Shown here one piece after another: positions 17,435-25,101 of a DNA stretch of 64,000 nucleotides. Within the stretch, counting starts at the first letter, position 1; every line of letters starts with the position of its first letter. This DNA is from JBNAGF01 sp049801055 (GTDB lineage Bacteria > Pseudomonadota > Alphaproteobacteria > Rhodobacterales > Rhodobacteraceae). The stretch lies in contig NZ_JBNAGF010000001.1 in NCBI RefSeq assembly GCF_049801055.1, positions 615,008-679,007 on the forward strand. The letters are read 5' to 3'. The notes beneath the pieces were generated by a model. The model did no database searches. It saw nothing but the letters and a program-made list of their open reading frames with translations, and was not told the origin of the DNA. The position numbers were made by a program, and so were the translations under genes.

Positions 17435-18124
17435 TCAGTAGAAGCTTGCGATTTCGTCCAACGGTTTTTTTAGCTTTGCCACTTCTGGCACTGTTGCGTC
17501 ATCGGAAGGATGGCCAACAGCGATAATCATCGTGGGCTTTTCCGAAGCCGGACGATTCAGCGCATCGTTCAGAAACCGCATCGGATTCGGCGTGTGGGTC
17601 AGCGTGCTCAATCCCGCGTGATGCAGCGCGGCCAGCAGGAACCCGGTGGCGATGTTCACGCTCTCCGGCACGTAATAATTTTTGTAGCGGGTGCCGTCTT
17701 CGAACTGACCCCAGCGTTGGGCAAAGACCACGATCAGCCAGGGGGCAATGGTCAGGTGGGGTTTATCCGCATCTGTCCCGATCGGTTCGAGTGCCTTGAT
17801 CCACTCGTCTCCGGCACCGCCCGCATAGAACCTGCGCTCTTCCTCTTCGGCCTCTTCGCGGATTCTCGCTTTCAGCGCCGGGTCGCTGATCGCCGCAAAA
17901 TGCCACGGCTGGTGGTTGGCCCCCGAGGGCGCGGTGCCAGCGGTGCGGATTGCAGTTTCGATGACCTCGCGCGAAACCGGTCGGTCGCAATAGTCGCGCA
18001 CGGAATGGCGCTTGCGCATGGTGTCGTGAAAATGCCGTGCGGCCTCCAGCATCTCATCGTCGGTCATGTCCGACCGGTCAGGAAGCGGAAGCGTCGAATA
18101 GCGGAGGGTTTCTCGGGAGAACAT
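17435..18124 (-). CDS. Nitroreductase, iodotyrosine-deiodinase-like
   Basis: 229-residue FMN-dependent nitroreductase-fold protein. RKRHSVRDYCDRPV and AGTAPSGANHQPWHF are FMN-binding motifs. The middle lid with Glu, Tyr and Lys (DGTRYKNYYVPESVNIATGFLLAALHHAGL) and LTHTPNPMRFLN resemble the IYD subgroup, which performs reductive dehalogenation of halotyrosines or related flavin chemistry. Substrate unproven. ATG at 18124 has GGAG 6 nt upstream. It lies 24 nt downstream of the LysR gene and may share its transcript. Confidence 0.82.
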   Translation of the reverse strand: MFSRETLRYSTLPLPDRSDMTDDEMLEAARHFHDTMRKRHSVRDYCDRPVSREVIETAIRTAGTAPSGANHQPWHFAAISDPALKARIREEAEEEERRFYAGGAGDEWIKALEPIGTDADKPHLTIAPWLIVVFAQRWGQFEDGTRYKNYYVPESVNIATGFLLAALHHAGLSTLTHTPNPMRFLNDALNRPASEKPTMIIAVGHPSDDATVPEVAKLKKPLDEIASFY

Positions 18125-18148
18125 GCCGGGCTCCGTGAATTTCTCGGG

Positions 18149-19054
18149 TCAGGATGTTATCGGCTTATCGGCGGGCGGGATCAAGACCTTGGCGGCCGCC
18201 TTGCGAACCGCTTTGGTCAGATCCTGCAGCGCCGGAGCCATCACGCGGCTGACCTGCCATGTCAGAGCGACGTCCATCGGAGTATCCGGGATCAGTTCGA
18301 CAAGGCGGCCGTTTTTCATCGGGCCTCGGATCAGCGGGGCAGGGTTCATGCCCCAGCCAAGCCCCGACCGCCCCGCGTCGATAAAGGCGTGGGTAGACGG
18401 CAAGAAATGAACGGGTGCAGCAATTCTTGCCCCGGCGTTCCGGGCCATCCACTGCCGCTGCAGGCCGTCCTTGGCGTTGAACGTGATGCAGGGCGCAGAC
18501 GAAAGGCTGACTGCGTCCACGCCATCTGCAAACCAGTTCCGGTGAAACCCCGGGCTTGCCGTGGCGTGATAGCGCAGCGCACCTATTGCAACCGCGTCGC
18601 ACCCTGCCACCGGTTTGCCGCTGGCACAGACCGCCGCGCTGACTTCGCCGCGACGCAGCCAGTCGGCCGAATGATCCTGATCGTCGATCACCAGATCGAA
18701 CAGCATGTCGGGCACAGAGGCGAGGGCCGGAACAAACCATGTCGCGAGGCTGTCGGCATTGACCGCGATCCTGACACGGGTGGCGCCGGGGCTGTCTTCC
18801 AGTGACAATTCGCGGCTCAGCTGCTGTTCCAACAGCCCGACATCCTCGGCATGTTTGGCCAGACGCTGCCCGGCCGGCGTGCCCGTGCAGGGAGTGCCCC
18901 GGTTGATCAGCGTGGTTCCGACCCGCTCCTCCAGCGCTTTGATCCGCTGCGATATTGCCGAAGGTGTGACCGACAGGTCATGGGCGGCCGCCTCAAACGA
19001 GCCAAGCCGCAGAACCGCCGAAAGGGCAGAAAGGTGATGAGGGTCGAACCGCAT
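18149..19054 (-). CDS. LysR-type regulator ArgP/LysG
   Basis: 301-residue LysR regulator with an N-terminal winged HTH (FEAAAHDLSVTPSAISQRIKALEERVG, residues about 20-50) and a periplasmic-binding-like effector domain. The sequence follows the ArgP/LysG group, which senses lysine/arginine and activates a LysE/ArgO exporter. The divergent LysE gene 91 nt away supports this strongly. The ATG at 19054 has AGAGG 5 nt upstream. Start codon and ribosome site lie inside a perfect dyad (19052-19068). Confidence 0.9.
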   Translation of the reverse strand: MRFDPHHLSALSAVLRLGSFEAAAHDLSVTPSAISQRIKALEERVGTTLINRGTPCTGTPAGQRLAKHAEDVGLLEQQLSRELSLEDSPGATRVRIAVNADSLATWFVPALASVPDMLFDLVIDDQDHSADWLRRGEVSAAVCASGKPVAGCDAVAIGALRYHATASPGFHRNWFADGVDAVSLSSAPCITFNAKDGLQRQWMARNAGARIAAPVHFLPSTHAFIDAGRSGLGWGMNPAPLIRGPMKNGRLVELIPDTPMDVALTWQVSRVMAPALQDLTKAVRKAAAKVLIPPADKPITS

Positions 19055-19068
19055 TAGAACCTCTAATG
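19052..19068. promoter_or_regulatory. Perfect dyad covering the start of the LysG-like gene
   Basis: CATTAGA-ACC-TCTAATG is a perfect 7-bp inverted repeat with a 3-nt centre. The left arm contains the complement of the regulator's ATG; the centre holds its AGAGG ribosome site. Position in the 90 nt divergent spacer between the LysR and LysE genes makes it a candidate operator for autoregulation, or an RNA hairpin that hides the start. Confidence 0.5.
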
Positions 19069-19144
19069 TGAGATGAGTATCTTTAACTGGATTACGCTTG
19101 GGACAGGGTTTAGTCAAATCGCAAGCCAAAAGGATAGACGTTGT

Positions 19145-19744
19145 ATGGGTCTTTCATTTCTGCCCGGATTTGCTCTCGGTTTCAGCCTGATCCTTGCGAT
19201 TGGAGCTCAAAATGCCTTTGTACTGCGGCAGGGATTGCGGCGCGAGCATGTTCTGCCGATCTGCCTGACATGCGCCGTGTCTGATGCGGTGCTCATCGCG
19301 GCCGGTGTGGCGGGATTTGGAATGCTTGCATCGGCCGTGCCGTGGCTGGAGCCGGTGATGCGCTATGGAGGGGCCGCCTTCTTGATCTGGTATGGCGCGC
19401 GCACCCTACGTTCGGCCTGGCGGGGCGGCGAGGTGTTGGATGCCGGAAACGGTACCGGGCTGACACTCGGGGCTGCCTTGATAACCGTGCTGGCACTGAC
19501 ATGGCTCAATCCACATGTCTACCTCGATACGGTTATGCTGATTGGTTCAATTTCCTCGCAATATCCAGACAGGTTGCAGTTTGCATTAGGAGCGATGGCC
19601 GCAAGCTTTGTCTTCTTCTTTTTGCTTGGCTACGGGGCAGGGTTGTTGGCCCCGTTTTTTCAGAAGACCCGAGCTTGGCAGGTCCTCGATCTGGTGATCG
19701 GTCTGACGATGTGGGCTATCGCCGCAAAGTTGCTTGTCATGTGA
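19145..19744 (+). CDS. LysE/ArgO family amino-acid exporter
   Basis: 199-residue inner-membrane protein with six helices. The LysE signature is at the N terminus (FALGFSLILAIGAQNAFVLRQGLRREH), followed by CAVSDAVLIAAGVAGFG and LTWLNPHVYLDTVMLIGSIS. It probably exports lysine and/or arginine. The ATG at 19145 was chosen because the family starts just before LPGFALG. It is divergent from its presumed regulator, the usual arrangement of lysE-lysG and argO-argP. Confidence 0.92.
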   Translation: MGLSFLPGFALGFSLILAIGAQNAFVLRQGLRREHVLPICLTCAVSDAVLIAAGVAGFGMLASAVPWLEPVMRYGGAAFLIWYGARTLRSAWRGGEVLDAGNGTGLTLGAALITVLALTWLNPHVYLDTVMLIGSISSQYPDRLQFALGAMAASFVFFFLLGYGAGLLAPFFQKTRAWQVLDLVIGLTMWAIAAKLLVM

Positions 19745-19783
19745 AGGGTTGTGCGAGGCGGCAAATGGGTGTTCAACCGGCCC

Positions 19784-20689
19784 ATGAGCAACGCTGCCAC
19801 CCCCCGCCCAGTTGCCGGTATTCTTTGGATGCTGGCTGCCGGGCTGTCCTTTGTCGGCATGACGGCTCTGGTCAAATCCATGGGTGATGACATGCACCCG
19901 ATTCAGGCGGCCTTCCTGCGTTATGTCTTCGGCCTTGTCTTCTTGTTGCCAGCAATCAAGCCAATGTTGCAGACATCGCTGAAACCCCGCCACTGGCAGC
20001 TTTTTGCCTTGCGCGGCGTGCTGCATGCAGTTGCTGTCATGCTTTGGTTCTTTGCCATGACACAGATCCCGCTGGCCGAAGTGACCGCAATGAATTATCT
20101 CACACCAGTTTACGTCACGCTGGGTGCTGCGCTGTTCCTTGGGGAAAAGCTTGCGGCTCGTCGATTGACTGCTGTCGTAGTCGCCCTTGTCGGAGCGATC
20201 ATCATCCTGCGGCCGGGCATCCGCGAAGTCAGCCCGGGACATCTTGCGATGCTGGGTATGACTTTTCTGATGGGCGGGTCCTATCTTCTGACAAAGCGCC
20301 TGGTGAATGAGATCAGCCCAGTCGTCATCGTGGCGCAACTGTCGATCTGGGTGACAATCATACTCACTCCGTTGGCCATTTCGGTCTGGACACCACCGCA
20401 ACCCGAAGACCTTGTTCTGCTGCTCATCGTAGCGTGTTTTGCCACCGCGGGGCACTATTGCATGACACTGGCACTGCAGGCCGCGCCAATCGCCGTGACG
20501 CAGCCAGCCACGTTTCTCCAGCTGATCTGGGCCACGTTGCTGGGTGCGCTGGTCTTTGCGGAGCCAGTGGATATCTGGGTGGTTGCCGGCGGATCGCTGA
20601 TCCTCGGGGCGGTCAGTTTCATCACCTGGCGCGAAGCCCGGTTGAACCGGCGAGCGGTCACCCCGGCCAATCTTCAAACCAAACCCTAG
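19784..20689 (+). CDS. DMT-superfamily (EamA) transporter
   Basis: About 301 residues, ten predicted helices, two EamA repeats (first: MLAAGLSFVGMTALVKSMG; LRGVLHAVAVMLWFFAMTQIPLAE; second: ITWREARL at the end). Substrate unknown; RhaT/RarD-like permeases of this kind usually export metabolites. The ATG at 19784 gives a normal N terminus; a GTG at 19751 or 19769 is possible. It lies 39 nt after the LysE gene on the same strand and may be cotranscribed. Confidence 0.8.
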   Translation: MSNAATPRPVAGILWMLAAGLSFVGMTALVKSMGDDMHPIQAAFLRYVFGLVFLLPAIKPMLQTSLKPRHWQLFALRGVLHAVAVMLWFFAMTQIPLAEVTAMNYLTPVYVTLGAALFLGEKLAARRLTAVVVALVGAIIILRPGIREVSPGHLAMLGMTFLMGGSYLLTKRLVNEISPVVIVAQLSIWVTIILTPLAISVWTPPQPEDLVLLLIVACFATAGHYCMTLALQAAPIAVTQPATFLQLIWATLLGALVFAEPVDIWVVAGGSLILGAVSFITWREARLNRRAVTPANLQTKP

Positions 20690-20732
20690 GCTTGTTCCGT
20701 TGCGTTTTTTCGCAGGCGGCGATGCAGTGCGT

Positions 20733-20758
20733 GTTTATTGATTGACGAGTCAATAAAC
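20733..20758. promoter_or_regulatory. BetI-type operator dyad
   Basis: GTTTATTGA (20733-20741) and TCAATAAAC (20750-20758) form a perfect 9-bp inverted repeat with an 8-nt spacer, 41 nt before the betI start. A smaller dyad TTGAC-GA-GTCAA is nested inside. The AT-rich dyad in front of an autoregulated TetR-type bet gene fits a BetI binding site that controls the whole betI-betC-betA unit. Confidence 0.8.
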
Positions 20759-20798
20759 CCGTTCTAGCCTGCGTTCCTACACCAGCGGAGGGCGCACG

Positions 20799-21371
20799 AT
20801 GCCGAAACTCGGGATGGAGCCGATCCGGCGCGATGCAATCGTCAAGGCGACGATCGCCGAGCTGGGGGCCAACAAATCTCTGGACGTGACCGTCAGCCAG
20901 ATCGCCAAGCGGGCGGGGATATCCAGCGCGTTGGCGCATCACTATTTTGGCGGCAAGGATCAGATCTTTCTGGCCGCGATGCGACGCATCATGTCGGATT
21001 TCGGCGCCGAAGCTGTTACAGAGCTAAACAAGGCCGCACCCGATCAACGTGCGCAGGCCATCATCCGGGCCTGTTTCGCGCCGAGCTGTTTTACTGCCGA
21101 TGCCACGCGCGCATGGATGACTTTTTATGTCCTGGCCCAGACAAACGACAGCGCGCTGCAGCTGTGGCGTGTTTACCAGCGCCGAATCCGATCCAATCTG
21201 CGCCACGCCTTTCGCGGGCAGACCGATGACCCGGATGCCGCTGCGCGGACGTTGATTGCCCTGATCGACGGGCTTTATATCCGCGCGGCCCTGACCGCCC
21301 CGGGCGAGCCGCGTGAGGCAGTGGACCACGCCCTGCGCGTACTCGACATGTTGTTGAAGGACCAGCCATGA
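20799..21371 (+). CDS. betI: Choline-responsive TetR repressor BetI
   Basis: 190-residue TetR regulator. The N-terminal HTH (VSQIAKRAGISSALAHHYFGGKDQIFLAAMR) matches BetI closely, and the C-terminal half (TRAWMTFYVLAQTNDSALQLWRVYQRR) is the BetI ligand domain. BetI represses choline/betaine genes and is relieved by choline. The gene stop overlaps the betC start by 4 nt, so translation is coupled. A strong operator dyad sits upstream. Confidence 0.95.
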   Translation: MPKLGMEPIRRDAIVKATIAELGANKSLDVTVSQIAKRAGISSALAHHYFGGKDQIFLAAMRRIMSDFGAEAVTELNKAAPDQRAQAIIRACFAPSCFTADATRAWMTFYVLAQTNDSALQLWRVYQRRIRSNLRHAFRGQTDDPDAAARTLIALIDGLYIRAALTAPGEPREAVDHALRVLDMLLKDQP

Positions 21372-22876
21372 CCCGCCCCAACATTCTGATCCTGATGGTG
21401 GATCAGCTCAACGGAACCCTTTTTCCCGACGGTCCCGCTGACTGGCTCCACGCGCCGAACCTCAGGAAACTGGCCGAGCGCTCGACCCGGTTCGCCAACG
21501 CCTATACGGCCTCGCCCCTTTGCGCGCCGGGCCGCGCCAGCTTCATGTCCGGGCAATTGCCGTCCCGCACCGGCGTCTATGACAACGCAGCCGAGTTTCG
21601 CAGCGATATCCCCACATATGCCCACCATCTGCGGCGGGCGGGATACTACACCTGTCTTTCCGGCAAGATGCATTTTGTCGGCCCCGACCAGCTGCACGGG
21701 TTTGAGGACCGGCTGACGACCGACATCTATCCAGCCGATTTCGGTTGGACCCCGGACTATCGCAAACCAGGTGAACGCATCGACTGGTGGTACCACAACA
21801 TGGGTTCGGTCACCGGGGCAGGCGTGGCGGAGATTTCCAACCAAATGGAATATGACGACGAGGTCGCCTACCACGCCGGCGCGAAACTCTATGATCTCGC
21901 CCGGGGAAAGGATGAACGCCCGTGGTGCCTGACCGTCAGCTTTACCCATCCGCATGATCCGTATGTTGCGCGCCGTAAATACTGGGACCTCTACGAGGAT
22001 TGCGAACATCTGCTGCCTCATGTTCCGGACCGTGGATATGACAATCAGGATCCGCATTCCAAACGGATATTCGATGCAAACGACTGGCGCAGCTTCGACA
22101 TAACCAAAGAGAACATCCAACGGTCCCGCCGGGCCTATCTTGCCAATATCTCCTATCTCGACGACAGGATCGGCGAACTTCTCGATATTCTGGAGGCCAC
22201 AAGGCAGGATCCCATCATCCTCTTTGTCTCGGATCACGGTGACATGCTGGGAGAGCGAGGTCTCTGGTTCAAGATGACCTTCTACGAAGGTTCGGCGCGT
22301 GTGCCGCTCATGATCAGCGCGCCGCAAATGCCTGCGGGTCGGATCGACACGCCAGTGTCAACAATTGATGTCACACCGACATTGGGGGCGCTTGCCGGCG
22401 TGGACATGGATGAAATCGCTCCGTGGACGGACGGGAACGATCTTGTGCCGCTTGCCAACGGCACCGAGCGTTCGGCGCCGGTCCTGATGGAATATGCTGC
22501 CGAAGCCTCCTATGCGCCGCTGGTTTCCATGCGCTACGGCAAGTGGAAATACAACCGCTGTGCGCTTGATCCGGACCAGTTGTTCGACCTCGAAAACGAC
22601 CCCCACGAGCTGAAAAACCTCGCCGAAATCCCTGCGCATGCAGGAACCCTCCAAACATTGCGGGCCAAATCCGAAAAACGCTGGGATCTCGAACGCTTTG
22701 ACGCCGAAGTGCGCGCCAGTCAAGCCAGGCGGTGGGTGGTCTACGAGGCGCTGAGGCAGGGCGGGTATTACCCGTGGGATTACCAGCCGCTGCAACAGGC
22801 ATCCGAACGATATATGCGCAATCATATGAACCTCGACAATCTGGAGGAAAGCCAGCGCTACCCGCGCGGGGAATGA
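21368..22876 (+). CDS. betC: Choline-sulfatase
   Basis: 502-residue type I sulfatase that hydrolyses choline-O-sulfate to choline and sulfate, feeding betA. The formylglycine site reads SPLCAPGRASFMSGQ (Cys52, C-x-P-x-R form). Metal ligands occur in ILMVDQLNG and FVSDHGDMLGERG. DWWYHNMGSVTGAG and the C-terminal YYPWDYQPLQQASERYMRNH are hallmarks of choline-sulfatases. Length is standard. It overlaps betI by 4 nt. A REP-like repeat separates it from betA. Confidence 0.95.
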   Translation: MTRPNILILMVDQLNGTLFPDGPADWLHAPNLRKLAERSTRFANAYTASPLCAPGRASFMSGQLPSRTGVYDNAAEFRSDIPTYAHHLRRAGYYTCLSGKMHFVGPDQLHGFEDRLTTDIYPADFGWTPDYRKPGERIDWWYHNMGSVTGAGVAEISNQMEYDDEVAYHAGAKLYDLARGKDERPWCLTVSFTHPHDPYVARRKYWDLYEDCEHLLPHVPDRGYDNQDPHSKRIFDANDWRSFDITKENIQRSRRAYLANISYLDDRIGELLDILEATRQDPIILFVSDHGDMLGERGLWFKMTFYEGSARVPLMISAPQMPAGRIDTPVSTIDVTPTLGALAGVDMDEIAPWTDGNDLVPLANGTERSAPVLMEYAAEASYAPLVSMRYGKWKYNRCALDPDQLFDLENDPHELKNLAEIPAHAGTLQTLRAKSEKRWDLERFDAEVRASQARRWVVYEALRQGGYYPWDYQPLQQASERYMRNHMNLDNLEESQRYPRGE

Positions 22877-22882
22877 CCTCTT

Positions 22883-22911
22883 CATCTTTTTGAAAATACT
22901 CCCGCCGGAGG
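22883..22911. repeat. REP-like intergenic element, copy 2
   Basis: CATCTTTTTGAAAATACTCC then CGCCGGAGG starts 6 nt after the betC stop. It matches the leader of copy 1 at 7700-7727 with a few differences but lacks the long GC hairpins. A short CTCCCGCCGGAG palindrome closes it. It sits between two genes of one operon, so it may shape mRNA decay there. Confidence 0.5.
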
Positions 22912-22969
22912 CATGAAAACGAAGTTTTCACCCAGACCACTTCGCCGGGATCACAGGAGTCCGAAAGAC

Positions 22970-24628
22970 ATGGAAGCAGATTTCGTCATCGTCGGCGCCG
23001 GATCCGCCGGCTGCGCGATGGCTTACCGGCTCAGCGCGGCCGGTGCCTCGGTTCTGGTGATCGAACACGGCGGCAGCGATGCCGGCCCGTTCATCCAGAT
23101 GCCGGCTGCATTGAGCTATCCGATGAACATGTCACGCTACGATTGGGGTTACAAATCGGAACCCGAACCGCATCTGGGCGGGCGCCAACTGGTATGTCCG
23201 CGCGGCAAGGTCATCGGGGGGTCGTCCTCGATCAACGGCATGGTCTACGTGCGCGGACACGCAATGGATTTCGACAGCTGGAACGAGATGGGGGCCGACG
23301 GATGGTCCTTTGCCGATGTGCTTCCGTACTTTAAGCGAATGGAAAGCTGGCATGACGGTGGCCATGGCGGTGACCCGGCATGGCGCGGTAGCGACGGGCC
23401 TTTGCATGTCACGCGTGGCCCGCGTTCGAACCCCTTGTTTCACGCGTTTGTAGAGGCCGGACAACAGGCCGGATATCCGGTCACCAATGACTATAACGGA
23501 GAGCAGCAGGAGGGGTTCGGCCCCTTTGAGCAGACCGTCTGGAAAGGCCAGCGCTGGTCAGCGGCCAATGCCTATCTGAAACCGGCCCTCAAGCGGGAAA
23601 ACTGCGAACTGGTTCGGGGCCTGGCGACACGTGTGGTGATCGAAGAGGGCCGGGCCACCGGCGTCGAGATCGAGCGTGGCGGCAAGCGGGAGATTATCCG
23701 CGCCCGCCGCGAAGTCATTCTGGCAGCCTCGTCGATCAATTCGCCAAAGCTGCTGATGCTGTCGGGCATCGGGGCTGCCGAGCATCTGTCAGAACATGGT
23801 ATCGATGTCGTGGTCGACCGGCCGGGTGTTGGTGCGAACCTGCAAGACCATCTTGAGGTCTATGTGCAATATGCATCGAAGCAGCCGATCACGCTGTATC
23901 GATACTGGAACCTGTTCTGGAAGGGCCTGATCGGTGCGCAATGGCTTTTCACCAAGACCGGGCTGGGAGCATCGAACAACTTTGAAAGCTGCGGCTTCAT
24001 TCGCTCGCGTGAGGGCATCGCCTATCCCGATATCCAGTTCCACTTTCTGCCGATTGCCGTGCGTTATGACGGGCAGGCGGCGGCCGAGGGGCACGGGTTT
24101 CAGGCGCATGTCGGGCCAATGCGCTCTCCGTCGCGCGGGGCAGTCACGCTGCGCAGCGCCAATCCCAAGGACGACCCACGGATCTTCTTCAACTACATGT
24201 CAACCGAGCAGGACTGGCAGGATTTTCGCACCTGCCTGCGGCTCACCCGCGAGATCTTCGATCAATCTGCCATGGCGCCCTTCGTCAAACACGAGATCCA
24301 GCCCGGAGAGGCGGCGCAGAGCGATGACGCGCTCGATGATTTTATCCGAGAACACGCCGAGAGCGCCTATCACCCATGCGGAACCTGCCGGATGGGGGCT
24401 GTTTCGGATCCTTTGGCTGTGGTCGATCCGCAGGCCCGGGTGATCGGGGTGGAAGGTTTGCGTGTGGCCGACAGCTCGATTTTTCCGCAGATCACCAATG
24501 GAAATCTGAACGGCCCCTCCATCATGGTGGGCGAGAAAGTGTCGGATCATCTATTGGGTCGCGACCCTCTGCCACGCGGAAACAGCCAACCCTGGATACA
24601 CCCTCAATGGCAGACCGCGCAAAGATGA
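22970..24628 (+). CDS. betA: Choline dehydrogenase
   Basis: 552-residue GMC flavoprotein that oxidises choline to betaine aldehyde at the inner membrane. FAD motif FVIVGAGSAGCAMAYRLS near the N terminus; GMC signature PRGKVIGGSSSINGMVYVRG; catalytic His in ESAYHPCGTCRMG and Asn in NGNLNGPSIMVGE. Close to BetA throughout. The ATG at 22970 follows CAGGAG and opens directly into the FAD fold. Betaine aldehyde dehydrogenase (betB) is not in this window. Confidence 0.95.
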   Translation: MEADFVIVGAGSAGCAMAYRLSAAGASVLVIEHGGSDAGPFIQMPAALSYPMNMSRYDWGYKSEPEPHLGGRQLVCPRGKVIGGSSSINGMVYVRGHAMDFDSWNEMGADGWSFADVLPYFKRMESWHDGGHGGDPAWRGSDGPLHVTRGPRSNPLFHAFVEAGQQAGYPVTNDYNGEQQEGFGPFEQTVWKGQRWSAANAYLKPALKRENCELVRGLATRVVIEEGRATGVEIERGGKREIIRARREVILAASSINSPKLLMLSGIGAAEHLSEHGIDVVVDRPGVGANLQDHLEVYVQYASKQPITLYRYWNLFWKGLIGAQWLFTKTGLGASNNFESCGFIRSREGIAYPDIQFHFLPIAVRYDGQAAAEGHGFQAHVGPMRSPSRGAVTLRSANPKDDPRIFFNYMSTEQDWQDFRTCLRLTREIFDQSAMAPFVKHEIQPGEAAQSDDALDDFIREHAESAYHPCGTCRMGAVSDPLAVVDPQARVIGVEGLRVADSSIFPQITNGNLNGPSIMVGEKVSDHLLGRDPLPRGNSQPWIHPQWQTAQR

Positions 24629-24739
24629 GGGAAAGGTGCAAAAAAAGTTCCTCAAACCCTGAGTGTTTGATCCGTGTCAAAGTTGGTTCGGAGTGCGGCC
24701 TCTAGCCTCTGTAGCGAAGGAAAGAAAAGGAGCGAACAG

Positions 24740-24979
24740 ATGTCGCATACCCCGCACGAACTGGCCGAAGAGTTTCCGGACAAGGCCGAGCTTATGAGCA
24801 CCCTGAAGCAGTCGGACGCTCATTTCGCGCGCCTCGCAGAAGAGTATCACGAGCTCAACCGGCAGGTGCACAGGGCGGAGACCAATGTTGAACCCATTGA
24901 GGAGCTGGCCGAGGTCGAGCTGCGCAAGAAACGGGCGCTGCTGAAAGACGAGATCTGGGGCATCCTGTCCAAGGCATGA
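24740..24979 (+). CDS. YdcH/DUF465 family protein
   Basis: 79-residue, highly charged, helical protein (HTPHELAEEFPDKAELMSTL ... ARLAEEYHELNRQVHRAE ... LRKKRALLKDEIWGIL). Length and heptad-like pattern fit DUF465, small coiled-coil proteins of unknown function. AAAAGGAG precedes the ATG by 7 nt. A 9-bp hairpin lies just after the stop (24982-25004), then the bidirectional terminator at 25026-25052. Confidence 0.85.
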   Translation: MSHTPHELAEEFPDKAELMSTLKQSDAHFARLAEEYHELNRQVHRAETNVEPIEELAEVELRKKRALLKDEIWGILSKA

Positions 24980-25025
24980 CGCGCGCTGCATCTGTTGCAG
25001 CGCGAGTCGGATCTCACGAGTTCGA

Positions 25026-25052
25026 AAGAAGGGGGCCTGGGGCTCCCTTCTT
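25026..25052. terminator. Bidirectional terminator between the DUF465 gene and pccR
   Basis: AAGAAGGGGGCC-TGG-GGCTCCCTTCTT is a 12-bp stem (one G-T pair) with a 3-nt loop, pyrimidine-rich on both 3' sides. It lies between two convergent genes and could serve both. Confidence 0.6.
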
Positions 25053-25101
25053 AGCATCAGGCATCGGCCGCTGATGCCGGGGGCAGTTCGCCACCAACGG
25101 T

